Origin: Volvox africanus
Taxonomy: Eukaryota > Chlorophyta > Chlorophyceae > Chlamydomonadales > Volvocaceae
DNA length: 64,000 bases
NCBI GenBank assembly: GCA_030268105.1
Contig: BSDZ01000025.1
Span: 186,001-250,000, forward strand
Direction of reading: 5' to 3'
Shown: positions 33,812 to 44,976 of the stretch, piece by piece
Numbering within the stretch: the stretch's first letter is position 1
Layout: each line of letters begins with the position of its first letter
Notes under the pieces: model-generated
What the model was told of the DNA's origin: nothing
The model's database searches: none
The model's input: only the letters and a program-made list of their open reading frames with translations
Position numbers and translations under genes: made by a program

Positions 33812-34637
33812 TGTTGTGCCACGGTTCATTTCCCATCGACGCGTAGGTCGACGCGATCCTATGAGTCGAAGTGCTTTTGTGATGAACGCATTACATATGA
33901 ATGAATCTGCATGATATAAATGTATTCGCATACATTTATATATGCATCTGGCATGTTGTCATTGATCCATCGCGACATCGCATCATGGCAAATCCGCCTA
34001 GCATGCATGAATAACCGAATCATTGAAGTGCGCATTATGCTCGTGCTAGGAAACTATAAGTAATATTATCTGATATAATATTACTTCATTAAAGCACACG
34101 TTGAGAGCGCCGCACTTGTCGCGATGCATGCCCTACAACCGGATATCGTTATCCGGACCCTTGCATCATGCGAATGCCGGAAAGGCTTATACGTTGTTAT
34201 ACGTAGACATCGCCTAGATGCAGTAGGGTTGTCACATCTAGGATCGGCCTCCTGATGTGAATCGTACGGCACTGCGATGCTGCGAGTATAACAGATGCGA
34301 GGACGGCTAAGCTAGACGAGACATTCGATACCGGAGAACACTTGTGTGTTCTACATTACTATTGCTATACGATATCCTACTTAGCCCGAGCTAAAGCCTG
34401 AACTTCGCTAATCACCGCCGCGTGATGATTGCTTGCTTCCGGCGCTGACGGCGATTTCGTCCATTGCATCATTCCGATCTGTAAGACCGTAAGTTATATC
34501 TCTCTTCGTCTTGAAGTCTTCCGCTGTCTCTGTTTGCTCTCGCTTGCCTTGCTGTACTTGCAAGTGCTCGCGCATCGGTGTCTAAAGTCTTCAGACGTGC
34601 AGACACTTATGAGCAAACGCGAACGAGAGGTACAACA
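33812..34637 (+). repeat. 3' LTR of P1 (826 bp)
   Basis: TGTTGTGCC start, GGTACAACA end. It looks identical to the 5' LTR and is followed by CGCTC. Confidence 0.95.
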
Positions 34638-35900
34638 CGCTCCAGGCATGAGAGGGATTGTGTGATCAACAGGACGCATAGGTGGTAGGCCAGGGATATC
34701 TTTAAAGACGTCCTCATACTGCGACAGTAGGGCCTCAACCTCAGGATCCGCAGAAATCTGCGCGGTGGTGACACAACAGCTCACCCGCGGCCTTAAAAGC
34801 AGTCCGTGGGCACCCTTCCGTAACAAACGGACGGCCTCCTTACGCCCGACTAGCTCTGGTTCGATTCGCGCGGCCATTGCGGTCACAGCGAAATTAACCA
34901 TAGGCACCGCCTCAGTTTCGCCCTCCTTTGGTGTGACATGTTCGAACGACAGGAAAGGTACCTTAATCGACAGAGTACCCTTGCACATATGCAGGGTTGC
35001 GGTCTCCATGTCGATGCGCGCGCGGTACTGTCGTAATGTCGACGACCCCATTATGTACGGTGCAGTCTCTGCTAAGCCCTGCAGCACGTACGGCCGGGTC
35101 ACAACACGCAAAGGGCCTAACGATAGGCTAAGGGTAATCCTGCCCACGATGGGATGCTTACCCCCGTCAGCAAGGGTAACCTGTGGACAATCAGACGACT
35201 CTGGGGACAACCCCAGCGCGTTCACCTCTGCGACAGAGATGAAGTCGTCGCTGGCACCGGTGTCAACAAGTGCCTTCAGAGTACGGCCATTCAAACCGAT
35301 CTGAACCACAGGGACACGGTTATCTACGAGCGACTGCCCAGCAGACAACGTCAGTGCACTTAAGGCGGGTCCGTAACCAACGGCACCCCCATCAGGAGCT
35401 TCGTACCAAACGTCAACCGAGTAGGATAGGTGTGGCCACGGAGCCAGCGTACCCTCCCGATCCACACCATTAAACAAAACGGTGCCCGGCTCGAACCGGT
35501 GGACATGCCGCATACCCCTTAACGATGCCTCTGCCTTGCGCCGACAGAAAGCAGGGAGTAATACACATGCGGCAGTGCCTGGATATTGACGCCTACATCT
35601 CCTGTATATGGCCAACTGTTCCGACATCTCACGCAGAGACGAGGGGATGAACAAAACCACGTGGTTGGACAGATCGATAGACGACAGGGGACGGCGAGGT
35701 GTAAACACATTACACAACGGATCGAAGCAGAGAAGTCCCGTGCGTCCGTCAAGCGTGATGCGTCGCGCAATGACTCGCTCGATGTGTCCAAGTACACAAG
35801 GCAACAATGCCTTAACGGCTGGCCGTAAGGATGACCACCGACCACGCGTTAGTTCAGAAATCCCGGGTGGTGCCCCCTCCACAGGAACCCGGGCAAGCCC
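34638..35900 (-). CDS. pol: Pol of M3, 5' third (linker and protease)
   Basis: Open from the codon after the gag UAG (35901-35903) to the P1 insertion. Contains the protease with VDTGASDDF. At 34638 it meets P1; the partner fragment begins at 27162. There is no stop inside. Rejoined by the target duplication it would be a continuous pol. Confidence 0.92.
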
Positions 35901-37136
35901 CTATTTCGGCTGAGGTACAAACGGCGGCATTAGAGGGCAATCCTTCGTAGAATGGCTCTCCGCACACCGTAGACAAACGTTGGCCAATTTTCGACGCTCG
36001 AATTCGGAACGATTGCAATTCCATTTTGGCATAAATGTGTCGTCCGTACGAGTACGCTTTGCGCTGGGGTCGGAACGCTGTGCGGCTGCCGACGACGGCG
36101 CACCACCACGCTTCCTGTTCCTAGCTGGGTCCGAGCTCGGACCTGCTCCTCCTGTACCACGGACACCCGAGCTAGCGCCCCCGCGCGCCTTGCGCTGCCC
36201 GTTGCCGCGTCGCGTCGCGGCAGTAGGCGTGGGGCGGGTCGCGCCGAGGTCCTGGTCGAGAGCTACAGCTTCCCCAAGCGGATCCTGCACTTGCACGGCG
36301 TTTGCACGAGGGGCAGACTTGACTTCTTCCTCGCCGGCAAGAAGTCGTATCTCCGCGCCCTTAGCAAAAGCGACCAACGCGTCATACGACTTGATCTGCG
36401 CTCCAACCAAGTCAGTGGCGCACCATTTAGCCAAAAGTTTCGTTAGGCCTCGCCTAAACCAAAAGACACGCTCAGATTCGGTGAGGTCAGCAATGGGAGT
36501 CACAAGTGCTTCGAAGCGTGACTGGTACGCAGGTACATTTTCATCCCGACGCATGTGGTAGCTACCCGCTGCCAAAACGTTACGAGCTTCCACATCGCGT
36601 GCTTGAACCTCAGTAGCGAACCGTGCGAGCAAAGCGGCGACTAACTCGTCAAAAGTATAGCTACCCCGGGCGTTGGTCCAATTGCGATACCAGTCCTTCG
36701 CTGCACCCTCGAGGGTGTTACCAACGAAGAGACACCTGATACCGTCATTGTCGCCACCATGAACAGCTTGGAGGTACTTTTTAGCGTCACGCACGTACGC
36801 ACGAGTTGCATCGGCTATGCTATGCCCTGGTGTCTTGTCGGTCAGCGAAATATTGAGCCTAGGAACGGGAATCGACAATCTCATCACCTCAGGGATGTCA
36901 TCATGCCCTCGAGCTTGAGGTAATGGCAGAACCCTTGGTCCAGCAGTGTTGTCCATATTCGTGTTCACTGCTGAATGCGGCACAATTAAGTGAGCAGGGG
37001 TCTGAAGGAAAAGGGGCTCTTGAGTGGCTCGCGCGCCAACAGTCTCAAGACCTCTATCCGGCGCTCTAGCAGCTACAACGAAATCGGGTTGGCTAGCTAG
37101 GCTAGTGTGCGGCGTATCGTCGTGTTCCGCGGACAT
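35901..37136 (-). CDS. gag: Gag polyprotein of M3 (411 aa)
   Basis: Same length and layout as P1 Gag, with only a few substitutions visible. ATG start, capsid-like middle, basic tail and CX2CX3HX4C knuckle. Ends at UAG, in frame with pol. Intact. Confidence 0.93.
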   Translation of the reverse strand: MSAEHDDTPHTSLASQPDFVVAARAPDRGLETVGARATQEPLFLQTPAHLIVPHSAVNTNMDNTAGPRVLPLPQARGHDDIPEVMRLSIPVPRLNISLTDKTPGHSIADATRAYVRDAKKYLQAVHGGDNDGIRCLFVGNTLEGAAKDWYRNWTNARGSYTFDELVAALLARFATEVQARDVEARNVLAAGSYHMRRDENVPAYQSRFEALVTPIADLTESERVFWFRRGLTKLLAKWCATDLVGAQIKSYDALVAFAKGAEIRLLAGEEEVKSAPRANAVQVQDPLGEAVALDQDLGATRPTPTAATRRGNGQRKARGGASSGVRGTGGAGPSSDPARNRKRGGAPSSAAAQRSDPSAKRTRTDDTFMPKWNCNRSEFERRKLANVCLRCAESHSTKDCPLMPPFVPQPK

Positions 37137-37602
37137 GGAGCACGAAACGATACCCTAGTTTTGCGTAATAGAAGCCGACTTCTATCGCAAAGGCAAGAGT
37201 ACAAAGCGACTCGGTGAGCCTACCGACAGTACTCTTGAGAAGATTCAGCAAACTCAGCAAGTAATTGCCCAGCTGAGTCCTGATCTCCGTAGTTTGAGCA
37301 ATGAGAGTCGCCAACTGGTCCGAACAAACACCGGTCTCAGTCGCCGCGGCAAGCAATGCCGGTGCACTGAGATTACCTGCGACTCAGAGCGTACACTTAC
37401 ACAACAAGTGCAGCAATCTAAGTAAAAGCAATTAAACAATTACAAACCGGAAGCGGCGGCGTCCAAAACGGCGCGGCCCAAGTCTTCGGCAAAAGTATCT
37501 AGCGGTCCTCGTGGTTCGTCGCTGGAACTCGCCATAGAAAGAACCTACTTCCGATTAGACAAAGAGAGACAGTTAGGCAACGAACCTGTCTCGATACCAA
37601 AT
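37137..37602 (-). other. Leader of M3: primer site and upstream ORF
   Basis: TGGTATCGAG lies about three bases inside the 5' LTR. The 31-codon ATG ORF and the second open stretch ending at about 37102 are preserved as in P1. Confidence 0.6.
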
Positions 37603-38428
37603 TGTTGTACCTCTCGTTCGCGTTTGCTCATAAGTGTCTGCACGTCTGAAGACTTTAGACACCGATGCGCGAGCACTTGCAAGTACAGCAAGACAAGCGA
37701 GAGCAAACAGAGACAGCGGAAGACTTCAAGACGAAGAGAGATATAACTTACGGTCTTACAGATCGGAATGATGCAATGGACGAAATCGCCGTCAGCGCCG
37801 GAAGCAAGCAATCATCACGCGGCGGTGATTAGCGAAGTTCAGGCTTTAGCTCGGGCTAAGTAGGATATCGTATAGCAATAGTAATGTAGAACACACAAGT
37901 GTTCTCCGGTATCGAATGTCTTGTCTTGCTTAGCCGTCCTCGCATCTGTTATACTCGCAGCATCGCAGTGCCGTACGATTCACATCAGGAGGCCGATCCT
38001 AGATGTGACAACCCTACTGCATCTAGGCGATGTCTACGTATAACAACGTATAAGCCTTTCCGGCATTCGCATGATGCAAGGGTCCGGATAACGATATCCG
38101 GTTGCAGGGCATGCATCGCGACAAGTGCGGCGCTCTCAACGTGTGCTTTAATGAAGTAATATTATATCAGATAATATTACTTATAGTTTCCTAGCACGAG
38201 CATAATGCGCACTTCAATGATTCGGTTATTCATGCATGCTAGGCGGATTTGCCATGATGCGATGTCGCGATGGATCAATGACAACATGCCAGATGCATAT
38301 ATAAATGTATGCGAATACATTTATATCATGCAGATTCATTCATATGTAATGCGTTCATCACAAAAGCACTTCGACTCATAGGATCGCGTCGACCTACGCG
38401 TCGATGGGAAATGAACCGTGGCACAACA
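37603..38428 (-). repeat. 5' LTR of M3 (826 bp)
   Basis: TGTTGT...ACAACA, followed by CGTGC at 38429-38433, which matches the left flank. It differs from the 3' LTR by about one base by eye. Confidence 0.95.
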
Positions 38429-41400
38429 CGTGCCTGTTCCCATGAGTTGTGCTCGTCGGTATACCCTGTCCACTTAACCAAGTACTCGTGTACTGTCCGC
38501 TTACGTCGGTGTCGGCCCACACGACGCGCGCGATAATCTAACACCCGCTCCACATCGTAAAACTTTTGTTTACCAGCGATCCAGGTCTCGGGAACTGGTT
38601 CGATCGCTGTGGGGGCGCTAGCAGGCTCAGGGACAGGTTTCGTACCATGATAAGGACGGACAAGTGATACATGAAACGTGGGGTGAATGGTCATATCAGC
38701 GGGCAATGCAAGCTCCACAGCCACATTCCCAACCATGCGCATGACAGGATACGGACCAATCCAGCGGGGTAAGAGTTTTCGGGATCCGTCGGCCAAGGAA
38801 CGCAAGTTCTTGGTGCTTAGCAACACGAGTTGCCCTTCCAAAAACTTCACATCCTGCTTGGATTTGTTGTAATATTCCGTCGTTCATTGCTGCGCCACAT
38901 CCAAACACGACTTCGCGTCTGTGATTCGGGACATAAAAGACTTGGCAAAAAGTTTAGCAGCAGGCACGTTCACTTCCAACTCACGCCACATGGGTAGCGC
39001 GGGATGAAACCCATAGTTAAGAAAGAACGGACTTTTGCCCGTAGAGTGGTTAACAGCGTTGTTAAGCGTGAATTCTGCCGCAGTCAAATATGTATCCCAA
39101 ACGAGTGGTGTGCGACCAGCATAATTGCGCAGCATATCACCCAACATGCGGTTTGTGCGTTCGGTTTGACCATCAGTCTGCGGGTGATACGCCGTGCTCA
39201 GGTTGACGCGCATGCCAACTAGCTTGCAGAGCGCTTCCCAAAACTTAGACGTGAACTGCCCACCGCGGTCCGAGATCACATTTTTGGGAACCCCGTGTAA
39301 CTGAACCACATTGTCGAAAAACAAACGTGCAGTTTGTTCAGCCGTGCAGGACGATGTGCATGGTGCTAGGTGGACCATCTTAGTCAGGCGATCGACCATT
39401 ATGAACACCGCATCATATCCCCCCTCAGTTTTGGGCAGCGAGACTACGAAGTCCATGGAAACACTTTCCCAAGGCGCATCCGGGACAGGCAACGGTTGCA
39501 ACAACCCATGCCCCTTACCAGGCAAAGCCTTATTGCGCTGGCACAGACTGCATGTCTGGACGAAGTTCGCCGCATCGTTAGCCAAACGAGGCCACCAAAA
39601 GGAACGTTGCACCAACTCGACCAACCACTTGCTACCAGGGTGTCCTGCTAACGGGTCCTCGTGGAACCGCGCAAGGATGTCGTAGCGTAGCGCGTCGTCG
39701 TTCGGAACGACGATTTGTGTAGCTGCACCCTCCGTCCGTAGCCAAAGGCCATTCTGCTTGCGAAGGTTTTCTACATTAGCCGGCTCCGAGAACCAGGCAT
39801 CTGCGTTGTAGGCAACCTTCAACCGCTCCGCGAGGTCCGTCGCGATCGGCACCTCCTCGTTATGCGGTCGCAAGACGGGCGCTGCCAAAATTGCAGCGTG
39901 TAGCGAGGGATGTCGACTGAGAGCATCGGCAATATTCAATTTACCAGAAATGTACTCCCAGGTGCAGTCGAACCTAGCTAGGTATTCCATCCACCTAGCC
40001 TGACGGCGGTTCAACGTCGGAACACTTTGCAAAAACGTTAGGGGCTTGTGGTCAGTCTTTAAAGTAAATGGGCGTCCCTCGAGGTAACAGCGCCATTCCT
40101 TTAAAGCATGCAGCACTGCCAGAAGCTCCTGTTCCCCGGTGGTGTAGCGAATCTCCGCACCAGAAAACTTCTTACTCGTGAAGGCGATCGGTCGCCCTTC
40201 CTGTAACAATACAGCGCCGCTTCCAAATACTGAGGCATCAGACACTACCTCAACACGAAATGGCAACGAGTAATCAGGGAATGCAAGGGTGACATCTTCG
40301 GCAACGGTTCACTTGAGTTCTTCGAATGCCCGCTGGCATTGCGACGTCCACGACTCGAGCGAAACGAAAACGCCTTTGCGAGTTAAGTTAGTAAGCGGGG
40401 CCGCAATGATGGAATATTTTTCAATGAACTTTCGGAAATAATTGGTCAAGCCAAGGAACTTACGCAGCTCCATGAGGTTCTGAGGCGCAGGCCAATCGCG
40501 AACCACGGCGACCTTCCGCGGGTCCATCTTCACACCGGTAGCCGACACAATGTGGCCCAAATATTCCACCTGAGGCTGCGCCCAAAAGCATTTGGCGCGT
40601 TTAGCAAACAATTGCTCCCGCCTCATAACGTCGAGCACGAGCCGAAGATGCTCCAAGTGCTCCTCGCGCGTCTTAGAATAGACCAAAATGTCATCCAGGT
40701 AGCAAACAACGAACCTGTCGATAAACGGCCTAAACATTCGGTCCATAACCGCCTGAAACATCGCAGGGGCATTAGTCAAACCAAATGATAGGACCGTATA
40801 CTCGAAGTGACCGAAGGGCATCGGAAAAGCGGTTTTCGGGATATCAGAGGCAGCGATGCGAATCTGATTATAGCCCTGTTGTAAGTCAATCGAGGAAAAA
40901 CAAGCCAAGCCCTTCAGCTTATCCAACAGGTCGTCAACACGTGGCAAAGGGTAGCGATTTTTCACCGTACTCGCATTTAACCCCCGGTAATCAATGCACA
41001 TGCGCAAGGTCCCATCCTTCTTACCGACAAACAAAATCGGCGCAGAATACGGGGATGTGCTGGGGCGTATCATACCCTTCGTGAGCAAATCCGTCACCTG
41101 GCGCTTCACCTCGTCCAGCTCCAATGGACTCAACCTGTACATTGCCCGGGCCGTAGGCTGCACTCCAGGCATGAGAGGGATTGTGTGATCAACAGGACGC
41201 ATAGGTGGTAGGCCAGGGATATCTTTAAAGACGTCCTCATACTGCGACAGTAGGGCCTCAACCTCAGGATGCACAGAAATCTGCGCGGTGGTGGCACAAC
41301 AGCCCACCCGCGGCCTCAAAAGCAGTCCGTGGGCACCCTTCCGTAACAAACGGACGGCCTCCTTACGCCTGACTAGCTCTGGTTCGATTCATGCGGCCAT

Positions 41401-42417
41401 TGCGGTCACAGCAAAATTAACCATAGGCACCGCCTCAGCTTCGCCCTCCTTTGGTGTGACATGTTCGAACGACAGGAAAGGTACCTTAATCGACAGAGTA
41501 CCCTTGCACATATGCAGGGTTGCGGTCTCCATGTCGATGCGCGCACGGCACTGCCGTAATGTCGAAGACCCCATTATGTACGGTGCAGTCTCTGCTAAGC
41601 CCTGCAGCACGTACGGCTGGGTCACAACACGCAAAGGGCCTATCGATAGGCTAAGGGTAATCCTGCCCACGATGGGATGCTTACCCCCGTCAGCAAGGGT
41701 AACCTGTGGACAATCAGACGACTCTGTGGTCAACCCCAGCGCATTCACCTCTGCGACAGAGATGAAGTCGTCGCTGGCACCGGTGTCAACAAGTGCCTTC
41801 AGAGTACGGCCATTCAAACCGATCTGAACCACTGGGACACGGTTATCTACGAGCGACTGCCCAGCAAATAACGTCAGTGCACTTAGGGCGGGTCCGTAAC
41901 CTACGGCACCCTCATCAGGAGCTTCGTACCAAACATCACCCAAGTAGGATGTGCCTGGCCACGGAGCCAGCATACCCTCCCGATCCACACCATTAAACAA
42001 AACGGTGCCCGGTTCGAGCCGGTGGGCACACCGCATACCCCTTAACGATGCCTCTGCCTTGCGCCGACAGAAAGCGGGGAGTAATACACATGCGGCGGTG
42101 CCTGGATATTGACGCCTACATCTCCTATAAACGGCCAACTGTTCCGACATCTCACGCAGAGACGAGGGGATGAACAAAACCACGTGGTTCGATAAAAACG
42201 ACAGGGGACGGCGAGGTGTAAACAAATTACACAACGGATCGAAGCAGAGAAGTCCCGTGCGTCCGTCAAGCGTGATGCGTCGCGCAATGACTCGCTCGAT
42301 GTGTCCAAGTACGCAAGGCAACAATGCCTTCACGGCTGGCTGTAAGGATGACCACCGACCACGCGTTAGTTCAGAAATCCCGGGCGGTGCCCCCTCCACA
42401 GGAACCCGGGCAAGCCC
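38429..42417 (-). pseudogene. pol: pol of M2, interrupted by three nonsense codons and M3
   Basis: In frame with M2 gag across a UAG (42418-42420). All domains are recognisable: protease VDTGAS, RT with CYLDD, RNase H, integrase (HHCC, D-D-E), WIGPYP and the start of the chromodomain. TGA stops at 41389-41391, 40309-40311 and 38884-38886 each stand where relatives have CGA. The chromodomain is split by M3 at 38429 and resumes at 23473. A point-mutated but otherwise well-preserved copy. Confidence 0.92.
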
Positions 42418-43654
42418 CTATTTCGGCTGAGGTACAAACGGCGGCAGTAACGGGCAATCCTTCGTAGGATGACTCTCCGCGCACCGTAGACAAACATTGG
42501 CCGCTTTCCGACGCTCGAACTCGGAACGATTGCAATTCCATTTTGGCATAAACGATTCATCCATGCAAGTCCGCTTCGCATTGGGGTCGGAACGCTGTGC
42601 GGCTGCCGTCGACGGCGCACCACCACGCTTCCTGCTCTTAGCCGGGTCCGAGCTCGGACCTGCTCCTCCTGACCCGCGGACACCCGAGCTAGCGCCCCCG
42701 CACGCCTGGCGTTGCCGGTTGCTGCGTTGCGTCGCGGCAGTAGGCGTGGGGCGGGTCGCTCCGAGTTCCTGGTCGAGAGCTACAGCTTCCCCAAGCGGAT
42801 CCTGCACTTGCACAGCATTTGCACGAGGGACAGACTTGACTTCTTCCTCACCGGCAAGGAGTCGTATCTCCGTACCCTTAGCAAAAGTGACCAAGGCATC
42901 ATACGACTTGATCGGCACCATTTAGTAGTCAGTAGCGCACCATTTAGCCAAAAGTTTCGTCAGGCCTCGCTTAAATCAAAAGACACGCTCGGTTTCGGAG
43001 AGATCAGCAATGGGGGGTCACAAGTGCTTCGAAGCGTGACTGGTACGCAGGTACATTTTCACCCCGACGCATGTGGTAGCTACCGGCCGCCAAAACCTTA
43101 CGAGCCTCCACATCACGTGCTTGAACCTCAGTAGCGAATCGTGCGAGCAAAGCGGCGACCAACTCGTCAAAAGTATAGTTGCCCCGGGCGTTGGTCCATT
43201 CACGATACCAGTCCTTCGCTGAGCCCTCGAGGGTGTTACCAACGAAGAGACACCTGATACCATCATTATCACCACCATGAACAGCCTGGAGATACTTTTT
43301 AGCGTCACGCACGTACGCACGAGTTGCATCAGCTATGCTATGCCCTGGTGTCGTTTCAGTTAGCGAGATATTGAGCCTAGGAACGGGAATTGACAATCTC
43401 ATCACCTCAGGGATGTCATCATGCCCTCGAGCTTGAGGTAATGGCAGAACCCTTGGTCCAGCAGTGTTGTCCATATTGGTGTTAACTGCTGAATGCGGCA
43501 CAATTAAGTGAGCAGGGGTCTGAAGGAAAAGGGGCTCTTGAGTGGCTCGCGTGCCAACAGTCTCAAGACCTCTATCCGGAGCTCTAGCAGCCACAACAAA
43601 ATCGGGTTGGCTAGCTAGGCTAGTGTGCGGCGTATCGTCGTGTTCCGCGGACAT
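42418..43654 (-). pseudogene. gag: gag of M2, frameshifted
   Basis: ATG at 43654. The N-terminal two-thirds are open to about 43004, where an extra G breaks the frame. A rearranged, slightly shortened stretch lies near 42915-42930. The C-terminal frame (42418-42921) keeps the basic tail and knuckle CLRCAESHPTKDC. Ends at the conserved UAG. Confidence 0.88.
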
Positions 43655-43978
43655 GGAGCACGAAGTGATACCCTAGGTTTGCGTAATAGAAGCCGACTTC
43701 TATCGCAAGGGCAAGAGTACAAAACGATTCGGTGAGCCTACCGACAGTACTCTTGAGAAGATTCAGTAAACTCAGCAAGTACTTGCCCAGCTGAGTCCTG
43801 ATCTCCGTAGTTTGGGCGATGAGAGTCGCCAAATGGTCCGGACAAAAGCCGGTCTCAGTCGCCGCGGCAAGCAATGCCGGTGCACTGAGATTACCTGCGA
43901 CTCAGAGCGTACACTTACACAACAAGTGCAGCAATCTAAGTAAAAGCAATTAAACAATTACAAACCGGAAGCGGCGGC
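43655..43978 (-). other. Leader remnant of M2
   Basis: Second part of the upstream ORF (about 43620-43874) is preserved. The primer-binding site, the 31-codon ORF and the adjacent LTR end are deleted; the junction is near 43972-43979. Confidence 0.7.
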
Positions 43979-44591
43979 GGTGGATAGCGAAGTTTAGGCT
44001 TAGCTCGGGCTAAGCAGAATAGCGTATAGTAATAATAATGTAGAACACACGAGTGTTCTCCGGTATCGAATGTCTTATCTTGCTTAGCCGTCCTCGCATC
44101 TGTTATACTCGCAGCATCGCAATGTCGTACGATTCACACTAGGAGGCCGATCCTAAGTGTGACAACCCTACTGCGTATAGGCGATGTCCAAGCATAACAA
44201 CGTATAAGCCTTTCCGGCATTCACATGATGCAAGGGTCCGAATAACGATATTCGGTTGCAAGGCATGCATCGCGACGAGTGCGGCACTCTCAACGTGTGC
44301 TGTAATGAAGTAATATTATGTCAAATAATATTACTTATCGTTTCATAGCACGAGCATAATGCGCACTTCAATGATTCGGTATTTCATGCATGCTAGGCGG
44401 ATTTGCCATGATGCGATGTCGCGATGGATAATGATAACATGCCAAATGCATATATAAATGTATGCAAATACATCTATATCATGCAGGTTCATTCATATGC
44501 AATAATCATTCATGCGTTCATCAAGATAGCACTTCGCCTTGTAGGGTCGCATCGACCTACGCATCGGCGGACAACGAACCGTAGCACAACA
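43979..44591 (-). repeat. Truncated 5' LTR of M2 (about 613 bp)
   Basis: Matches the second piece of the M2 3' LTR from the GTGGATAGCG block to the ACAACA end. The first ~210 bp (U5 side on the minus strand) are missing. It is followed by GGAAC, the M2 target duplication. Confidence 0.9.
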
Positions 44592-44976
44592 GGAACTACC
44601 TTCGGAGTCGACACCGAAGGACCAGGGTCCTGATCGACAACACCCCGTGGTGGCCGCGACTACCGCTCGGAAGGAACGGCGGTATGATGCTCACGGGCGC
44701 CAAAACCCAAGTAACCGTGGGTCCTCAGGAGCGGGGCCAAGCTCGGGCCACGTGAAAGGGAAACGAAGGGGGAGCACGCCGACTGTAGCTGCCATGCAGA
44801 ACACGGCTCCTAGTGTTAAAAAGCCCCGGACTGACGATCCGTATATGCAAAAGTGGGAATGCCGACGCTCGGAGTTTGACCGTCGGAAGTTCGCTAACCT
44901 TTGCCTGAGGTGTGCGGGAGAGCACCCTACTCGTGAATGCCCTCTGTTACCGCCTTTCGTGCCTAAGGCTACTTAG
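44592..44976 (+). pseudogene. gag: gag C-terminal part of X2
   Basis: After the GGAAC duplication, X2 gag resumes. From 44647 one frame contains the basic S/G/K/R-rich tail and the zinc knuckle CLRCAGEHPTREC (CX2CX3HX4C), ending at UAG 44974-44976. The codons after the UAG are open in the same frame, as in family A. There is no 5' start: the N-terminal half is not in the window. Confidence 0.82.

Larger units (their letters stand above)
27163..34637 (+). mobile_element. Family A element P1 (plus), youngest-looking full-length copy
   Basis: 7,475 bp with 826-bp LTRs that look identical by eye, and target duplication CGCTC (27158-27162, 34638-34642). It is inserted in opposite orientation into its near-identical relative M3. 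Gag is intact. Pol has one nonsense codon at 33186-33188. Confidence 0.96.
23474..38428 (-). mobile_element. Family A element M3 (minus), carrying P1 inside
   Basis: LTRs at 23474-24299 and 37603-38428 (826 bp each, about one difference by eye). Target duplication CGTGC. Without P1 and its duplication it is exactly 7,475 bp, the same as P1. gag and pol are uninterrupted apart from the P1 insertion, so M3 was apparently intact when P1 hit it. Confidence 0.95.
17705..44591 (-). mobile_element. Family A element M2 (minus), carrying B1 and M3 inside
   Basis: The 3' LTR is at the left (17705-17888 plus 22688-23342, split by B1). Its chromodomain end is at 23402-23473, then M3 intervenes, and pol and gag resume at 38429-43654. 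The 5' LTR is truncated (43979-44591). The target duplication GGAAC matches at both ends. Without its two passengers M2 would be about 7.1 kb, some 350 bp short of P1, which equals the deletion at its 5' LTR/leader junction. Confidence 0.9.
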
